A stretch of 64,000 bases of DNA from positions 67,860-131,859 of the forward strand of contig NZ_FOTM01000008.1 in assembly GCF_900114565.1 (NCBI RefSeq). Reading direction: 5' to 3'. Shown here in pieces: positions 59,363-64,000 of this stretch (positions are counted from its first letter, which is position 1; the number at the start of each line of letters is the position of its first letter). The position numbers and the translations under genes are program-made. The DNA is from Leifsonia sp. CL147. GTDB taxonomy: Bacteria; Actinomycetota; Actinomycetes; Actinomycetales; Microbacteriaceae. Under the pieces are notes generated by a model. That model did not search any database, was not told the origin of the DNA, and saw only the letters and a program-made list of their open reading frames with translations.

Positions 59363-59416
59363 ACTGGTCCCGACATGCCGTATGGAGCGTATCCATGACG
59401 GCATGTCGGGACCAGT
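59363..59416. terminator. Long perfect hairpin between convergent genes
   Basis: 19-bp perfect arms (ACTGGTCCCGACATGCCGT and complement) closing a loop that itself contains ATGG/CCAT. It lies between the aldo/keto reductase and the convergent hydratase/dehydrogenase gene and can terminate both. Sequence is unrelated to the other palindrome families here. Confidence 0.8.
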
Positions 59417-59437
59417 AGGTGTCCCCGGAGGTTCGGC

Positions 59438-61576
59438 TTACGCGACGCCCGCGATCCGCGGGTGGTGGAACGTGTCCCCGAAGACGCGCTCGGAAGCTCC
59501 GACGCGATCCAGGTAGGGCGTGATGCCGCCCATCTGGAACGGGAAGCCCGCGCCCAGGATCATGCAGAGGTCGATGTCCTCCGGTGCTTCCACGACATGG
59601 TCGTCGATCAGCATCCGGTGGATCTCGTCGGCCAGGCCGTCCTCGAGCCGACGCAGCATCTCCTCCTTCGTCCATGGGTTCTTGCCGCCCGAGACGATCT
59701 TCGCAGCACCCTTGTCGATGCCCTTCACCGTGCCCTTGGCGTCCTTCTCCAGCAGCGTGCCGTACTCGGCCAGCTTGTGGAGGTTCTCCGACCGGTAGAA
59801 CCGGTCCGGGAACGCGGCATGGTGCGTGTCGAGCACGTGCGCGCCGACCTTCAGCCCGACCAGGTCGAGGAGACGGGAAGGCGGCATCGGGAGGCCGAGC
59901 GGCGCGATGGCCTCGTCGACCACAGCGAACGGCGTCCCGTCGTCCACGGCGTGCATGGCGTCGCCCAGGATCTTGGCGAGGATGCGATTCACGACGAAGC
60001 CGGGCGTGTCGGCCGTGATGACCGCATTCTTCTTCAGCGCCGCGGCCGTGACCATGGCGGTGGAGAGGGTGGCCTCGTCCGTGTGCGGCGTCTTCACGAC
60101 CTCGATCAGCGGCATGACCGCGACCGGGGTGAAGAAGTGGAAGCCGACCAGGCGTTCGGGATGCGCGAGCTTCGCGCCGATCTGCTCCACGGACAGCGAG
60201 GACGTGTTCGTCGCCAGGACGGCGTTCTCGGAGAGGAACGGCTCCACCTCGGCGAAGACGTCCTGCTTGACGGACAGCTCCTCGAACACGGCCTCGATGA
60301 CCCAGTCGCAGTCGGCGAAGTCGGCCTTGTTCGTGGTGCCCGTGACCAGGGCGCGCAGGCGGTTGGCCTCGTCGGGGGAGATGCGGCCCTTCTCCTGCAG
60401 CTTGCCGATCTCGTCGTGGATGTAGGCGACGCCCTTGTCGACGTGCGCCTGGTCGAGGTCGGTGATGACCACGGGCACCCGGAGGCGGCGGACGAACAGC
60501 AGCGCGAACTGGCTGGCCATGTAGCCGGCGCCGATCACGCCGATCTTGGTGACCTTCTTCGCGACCTTCCTGTCCGGCGCTTCGGCTGGGCGCTTGGCCC
60601 GCTTCTGAACCAGGTTGAACGCGTAGATGCTCGCCTGGAACTGGTCGCCCGCGATGAGTTCGGCGAGCGCGTCGTCCTCGAGGGCGAACCCGGCCTCGCG
60701 GTCGTTCGACTTCGCGGCCTTCAGCAGGTCGAGCGCCTTGTAGGGGGACTTCGGGACGGTGCCGATGCGCGACTCGAGCATCTTCCGCGCGATGCCGATG
60801 GCGGCATCCCACTTCACCATCCGCTCGATCTTGCCGGGCTCGTTCGGCCGCTTGACGACGACGTCGCCGGTGAGCACCGTGTCGGCCCAGCGCAGCGAGT
60901 CCTCCAGGAAGTTCGCCGAGTCGAAGATCGCGTCGGCGATCCCGAGGTCGAAGACCTCCTGCGGCTTCAGCATCCGGTTCTGCTTCAGCGGGTTCTCGAC
61001 GACGACCTTGAGGGCGTTCTCGATCCCGATCAGGTTCGGCAGGATGGTCGCGCCGCCCCAGCCCGGGATGAGGCCGAGGAAGACCTCGGGAAGCGCGAAC
61101 GCGGCCGCATTGCGGTCGATCGTGCGGTAGTCGGCGTTGAGGCCGATCTCGACGCCGCCGCCGAGCGCGAGGCCGTTGGTGAACACGAACGACGGGACGC
61201 CGAAGGTCGCCTGCTTTCCGAGCACATAGTGGCCCAGCTGGGGGAGCAGCTTGGCCACCTCCACGCTCGGGATGTCGCTGACGCGGCTGAGGTCGGCTCC
61301 GGCGGCGAGGATGAACGGCTTGCCGGTGACGGCGACCGCGTCGATCTCGCCGCGCTTCGCGCGCTCGGTGAGCTCGTCGAACGTCTTCCCCAGCTCCAGC
61401 AGGGTGGCGGGGCCCATCGTGTTCGGCCGGGTGTGGTCCCGTCCGTTGTCCAGGGTCACGAGCGCGAGGGTCTTGCCGCTGGGGAGCCGCACATCCTTCA
61501 CGAAGGAGTGGGTGACGACTTCGTCGTCGGTGAGCTCCGCGAGCGGGCCGAAATCGATCGTGCTGTAATCCGTCAC
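59438..61576 (-). CDS. 3-hydroxyacyl-CoA dehydrogenase / enoyl-CoA hydratase (FadB-like)
   Basis: Fatty-acid beta-oxidation multifunctional enzyme, 712 residues. N-terminal hydratase domain (about 1-320) with oxyanion-hole GLALGGGVEIGLNAD and catalytic Glu in ALPEVFLGLIPGWGG. C-terminal dehydrogenase with the NAD fold VIGAGYMASQFALLF and catalytic region NTSSLSVEQIG through GFHFFTPVAVMPLIEVV. GTG start at 61576. The thiolase gene lies 6 bases upstream, so the pair forms a two-step operon. Confidence 0.94.
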   Translation of the reverse strand: MTDYSTIDFGPLAELTDDEVVTHSFVKDVRLPSGKTLALVTLDNGRDHTRPNTMGPATLLELGKTFDELTERAKRGEIDAVAVTGKPFILAAGADLSRVSDIPSVEVAKLLPQLGHYVLGKQATFGVPSFVFTNGLALGGGVEIGLNADYRTIDRNAAAFALPEVFLGLIPGWGGATILPNLIGIENALKVVVENPLKQNRMLKPQEVFDLGIADAIFDSANFLEDSLRWADTVLTGDVVVKRPNEPGKIERMVKWDAAIGIARKMLESRIGTVPKSPYKALDLLKAAKSNDREAGFALEDDALAELIAGDQFQASIYAFNLVQKRAKRPAEAPDRKVAKKVTKIGVIGAGYMASQFALLFVRRLRVPVVITDLDQAHVDKGVAYIHDEIGKLQEKGRISPDEANRLRALVTGTTNKADFADCDWVIEAVFEELSVKQDVFAEVEPFLSENAVLATNTSSLSVEQIGAKLAHPERLVGFHFFTPVAVMPLIEVVKTPHTDEATLSTAMVTAAALKKNAVITADTPGFVVNRILAKILGDAMHAVDDGTPFAVVDEAIAPLGLPMPPSRLLDLVGLKVGAHVLDTHHAAFPDRFYRSENLHKLAEYGTLLEKDAKGTVKGIDKGAAKIVSGGKNPWTKEEMLRRLEDGLADEIHRMLIDDHVVEAPEDIDLCMILGAGFPFQMGGITPYLDRVGASERVFGDTFHHPRIAGVA

Positions 61577-61582
61577 TGTGGC

Positions 61583-62791
61583 TCAGCCCTTCCGCGCAGC
61601 GCGCTTGTCGTAGGTGGGGTTCTCCCAGATCACGGTGCCGCCCTGGCCGAGGCCCACGCACATCGCGGTGATGCCGTAGCGCACCTCGGGGTGCTCGGCG
61701 AACTGGGCGGCGAGCTGGATCATGAGGCGCACGCCGCTCGCGGCGAGCGGGTGCCCGATCGCGATCGCGCCGCCCCACGTGTTGACGCGCGGGTCCTCGT
61801 CGTCGATCCCGAAGTGGTCGAGGAATGACAGCACCTGGATGGCGAAGGCCTCGTTCAGCTCGAACAGCCCGATGTCGTCGATGCCGAGCCCCGCCTTGCG
61901 CAGGGCCTTCTCGGTCGAGGGGACAGGTCCCAGACCCATGATCTCCGGCTCGACGCCTGCGAAGGCGAAGCTCACCATCCGCATCTTCGGCGTCAGCCCG
62001 AACTCCTTCACGACGTCGGACGAGGCGAGGAGGGAGGCGGTGGCGCCGTCGGTCAGCGGCGACGAGTTGCCGGCGGTGACGCGCCCGTGCGGGCGGAACG
62101 GCGTTTTCAGGGTGGCGAGGCCCTCGAGCGTGGTCTCCGGCCGCATCCCCTCGTCCTGTGTCGCCAGGCCCCAGCCCGACTCGGAGCGGATCGCCACCGG
62201 CACCAGGTCCGGCTGGATCCTGCCCGCCTCGTAGGCTGCGGCCAGCTTGTGCTGGCTGCGCATCGCGAAGCGGTCGGAGCGCTCCTTGGTGAGCGCCGGG
62301 AACCGGTCGTGGATGCGCTCGGCGGTCATGCCCATGTTGAGAGCGTCCTCTGCGACCATCTTCTCCGACAGGAAGCGGGGGTTCGGGTCGGCGCCGAAGC
62401 CCATGGGGTGGCGTCCCATGTGTTCGACGCCACCGGCGATCGCGAGGTCGTAGGCGCCGAAGGCGATGCCGGAGCCGAGCGTGGTGACGCTCGTCATGGC
62501 GCCGGCGCACATCCGGTCGATCGCGAATCCGGGAACCGACTTCGGCAGCCCGGCGAGGATCGCGGCGGTGCGGCCGAGGGTCAGCCCCTGGTCGCCCTGC
62601 TGGGTGGTGGCGGCGATCGCCACATCGTCGATCCGGTCCTTGGGCACCTGGGGGTTGCGCTCCAGCAGTCCGATCATCGCCTTCACGACGAGGTCGTCCG
62701 CGCGGGTGTTCCAGTACTGCCCTTTTTCGCCGGCCCGCCCGAACGGAGTCCGGACTCCGTCTACGAACACGACATCGTTCTTCTCGGCCAC
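61583..62791 (-). CDS. Acetyl-CoA acyltransferase (thiolase)
   Basis: Last step of beta-oxidation: thiolytic release of acetyl-CoA. About 402 residues. Active-site Cys in IDRMCAGAMTSV near residue 89, His in AIGHPLAASG, second Cys in MCVGLGQGG. The start is GTG 62791, directly after GGAGGCACT; a longer start at 62803 would place the ribosome site inside the gene. Upstream partner of the FadB-like gene in one operon. Confidence 0.94.
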   Translation of the reverse strand: MAEKNDVVFVDGVRTPFGRAGEKGQYWNTRADDLVVKAMIGLLERNPQVPKDRIDDVAIAATTQQGDQGLTLGRTAAILAGLPKSVPGFAIDRMCAGAMTSVTTLGSGIAFGAYDLAIAGGVEHMGRHPMGFGADPNPRFLSEKMVAEDALNMGMTAERIHDRFPALTKERSDRFAMRSQHKLAAAYEAGRIQPDLVPVAIRSESGWGLATQDEGMRPETTLEGLATLKTPFRPHGRVTAGNSSPLTDGATASLLASSDVVKEFGLTPKMRMVSFAFAGVEPEIMGLGPVPSTEKALRKAGLGIDDIGLFELNEAFAIQVLSFLDHFGIDDEDPRVNTWGGAIAIGHPLAASGVRLMIQLAAQFAEHPEVRYGITAMCVGLGQGGTVIWENPTYDKRAARKG

Positions 62792-62863
62792 AGTGCCTCC
62801 CAAATCAGGTCGGGAACGATCCTAGGTACACGGTTGTGCACGAAAAGAATCGTTTGATCCTTC

Positions 62864-64000
62864 CTACGAAACGGGCTCGGACCCCTCGTCTACGGTTTGG
62901 GTGCCATCTACAAGAGACGCCGTCACGAACGACAGGGCGATCACCTGTGCCGTTGCCTCAACCTGCCACGGGCGCGCGCCGTGCGCGGCGAGCGCCTCCC
63001 TGATGGATTCCGGCGTGATCTCGGCGGGCGGCGTCCACGCGACGCGTCGCAGTGTGTCGGGCGTGAGCAGGTTCTCGAGCGGGATGGCGCGCTCCTCCGA
63101 GACCAGTGTCAGCGCTGCCCGCGCGGCCTTGAGGCGCCCGTCCGCCTCGGGATTGCGGTCGGACCAGGCGCGCGGCGGCGGAAGGGTCTCGCCGTTCCCC
63201 CGCAGCACCGGCAGGTCGTTCGTGGTGCGTCCGGCCTCGATGGCGGCCCACCAGCGGTCGAGCTCCGTGCGGCTCGCCCGCCCGGTGAACTCCCGCAGCG
63301 CCGCAAGCGCTCGCTTGCTCTCCGGCATCGCCTTCGCCGCGGCGGTGAGTGACGCGTCCGGGACCAGACGGCCGGGCGCGGTGTCGAGCTCGCGCGCCAG
63401 CGCATCCCGGCTCAGCCAGAGCTCCCGGGCGACGGCGAGGTTGCGCAGGCCGCGGATGGAGTGGATGCCGGACAGGCGACGCCAGGGTTCGTGACGCACC
63501 GGCGTGAGGTCGCGCACCAGCTCGTCCGCGAACTCCTGGCGCGCGATGTCGAGCTTCCCCGCCTCCTCCAGCAGGGCCGCGATGGCGTCCCGCAGGTCGG
63601 GCAGCAGTTCCACATCCAGTGCGGCGTAGTTCAGCCACGGCTCCGGGAGCGGACGCGTCGACCAGTCGGCCGCGCTGTGCTCCTTCGCCAGGTGGATGCC
63701 GAGCAGCTCCTCGACGACCGTTCCGAGCCCGACCCGCGGCATCCCGAGCAGGCGTGCGGCGAGCTCGGTGTCGAAGATGATGGACGGGTCGAGCCCGACC
63801 TCCCGCAGGCAGGTCAGATCCTGCGTCGCGGCATGCAGCACCCATTCGTGGTCGTGGATCGCCTCGTTCAGCTCGTCGAAGCGTCCGATCGCCGGCGGGT
63901 CGAGCAGGAAGGTGCCGGACCCGCGGCGGAAGACCTGGATGAGGTACGCACGCTGCGAGTACCGGAATCCGCTGGCCCGCTCCGCGTCCACCGCGATCGG
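62864..64000 (-). CDS. rnd: RNase D-like 3'-5' exonuclease with HRDC domain (5' end outside window)
   Basis: Runs off the right edge; 379 codons are visible. Exonuclease motifs of the DnaQ type: Exo I at PIAVDAERASGF (Asp and Glu), Exo II at VLHAATQDLTCL, Exo III at LNYAALDVELLPDL. The HRDC helical domain follows (RRLSGIHSIRGLRNLAVARELWLSRDALAREL), then a C-terminal helical region. Role in RNA 3'-end processing is inferred from the family. The 72 bases to the thiolase gene hold no other gene. Confidence 0.9.
   Translation of the reverse strand, partial: PIAVDAERASGFRYSQRAYLIQVFRRGSGTFLLDPPAIGRFDELNEAIHDHEWVLHAATQDLTCLREVGLDPSIIFDTELAARLLGMPRVGLGTVVEELLGIHLAKEHSAADWSTRPLPEPWLNYAALDVELLPDLRDAIAALLEEAGKLDIARQEFADELVRDLTPVRHEPWRRLSGIHSIRGLRNLAVARELWLSRDALARELDTAPGRLVPDASLTAAAKAMPESKRALAALREFTGRASRTELDRWWAAIEAGRTTNDLPVLRGNGETLPPPRAWSDRNPEADGRLKAARAALTLVSEERAIPLENLLTPDTLRRVAWTPPAEITPESIREALAAHGARPWQVEATAQVIALSFVTASLVDGTQTVDEGSEPVS

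Overview
The window is high-GC DNA (roughly 70%) from an actinobacterium, most likely Leifsonia or a close Microbacteriaceae relative. Supporting evidence: GTG starts are common, stop/start overlaps (ATGA/GTGA) are frequent, and the gene set is actinobacterial (glnA, glnA2 and glnE close together, SepH, polyphosphate glucokinase, MurT/GatD, DUF3093/3159/3710/4191/4193/7455 proteins). A ParE/ParC pair is also present. The genus is an inference from gene content. No rRNA, tRNA, prophage or CRISPR array was seen.

Layout. 0-3.6 kb: kdpFAB potassium pump operon, running off the left edge, preceded by a coupled 27-residue ORF. 3.9-6.7 kb: polyphosphate glucokinase, methionine aminopeptidase, a small SPOR-like protein and panB. 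6.8-15.6 kb: nitrogen block (glnA2-glnE, later glnA) interrupted by an acyltransferase and an accessory patch with a candidate HEPN two-gene module. 15.8-25 kb: lipoate synthesis and use (lipA, lipB, E2 sucB, E3 lpdA) with a pseudokinase-like membrane protein, then pepA. 25-33 kb: PAC2 protein, MFS transporter, principal sigma factor, murT-gatD, and convergent to them an alanine racemase plus a truncated racemase-like paralogue. 33-42 kb: topoisomerase IV (parE, parC), a phosphodiesterase, a second acyltransferase, sepH and DUF4193. 42.5-46.9 kb: an accessory polymorphic-toxin locus. It has a WXG100-like partner, a calpain-like protease effector, three copies of a membrane-anchored putative immunity gene and orphan effector tails between them. 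46.9-54.8 kb: DUF3093, dut, DUF3710, DUF3159, a P-type ATPase and aconitase. 54.8-64 kb: an Abi_2-like gene, dxs, a MerR/aldo-keto reductase operon, a beta-oxidation pair and an RNase D-like gene running off the right edge.

The two most interesting observations are these. First, gatD has alanine where the glutaminase cysteine should be, and its partner murT has no cysteines at all and so no Cys4 zinc ribbon. In an organism expected to have B-type peptidoglycan, where the D-Glu alpha-carboxyl carries the cross-bridge, this pair may have become an amino-acid ligase instead of an amidase. Two racemase-family genes lie beside it. Second, the effector/immunity array keeps a 4-base stop/start overlap at every junction although its modules are truncated, chimeric or frameshifted. 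One junction also contains a copied piece of the nearby DUF4193 5' region.

The intergenic spaces carry several palindrome families: two 40-bp-period arrays 51 kb apart that share one palindromic core, three related long gene-end hairpins, and a pair of hairpins upstream of kdp.
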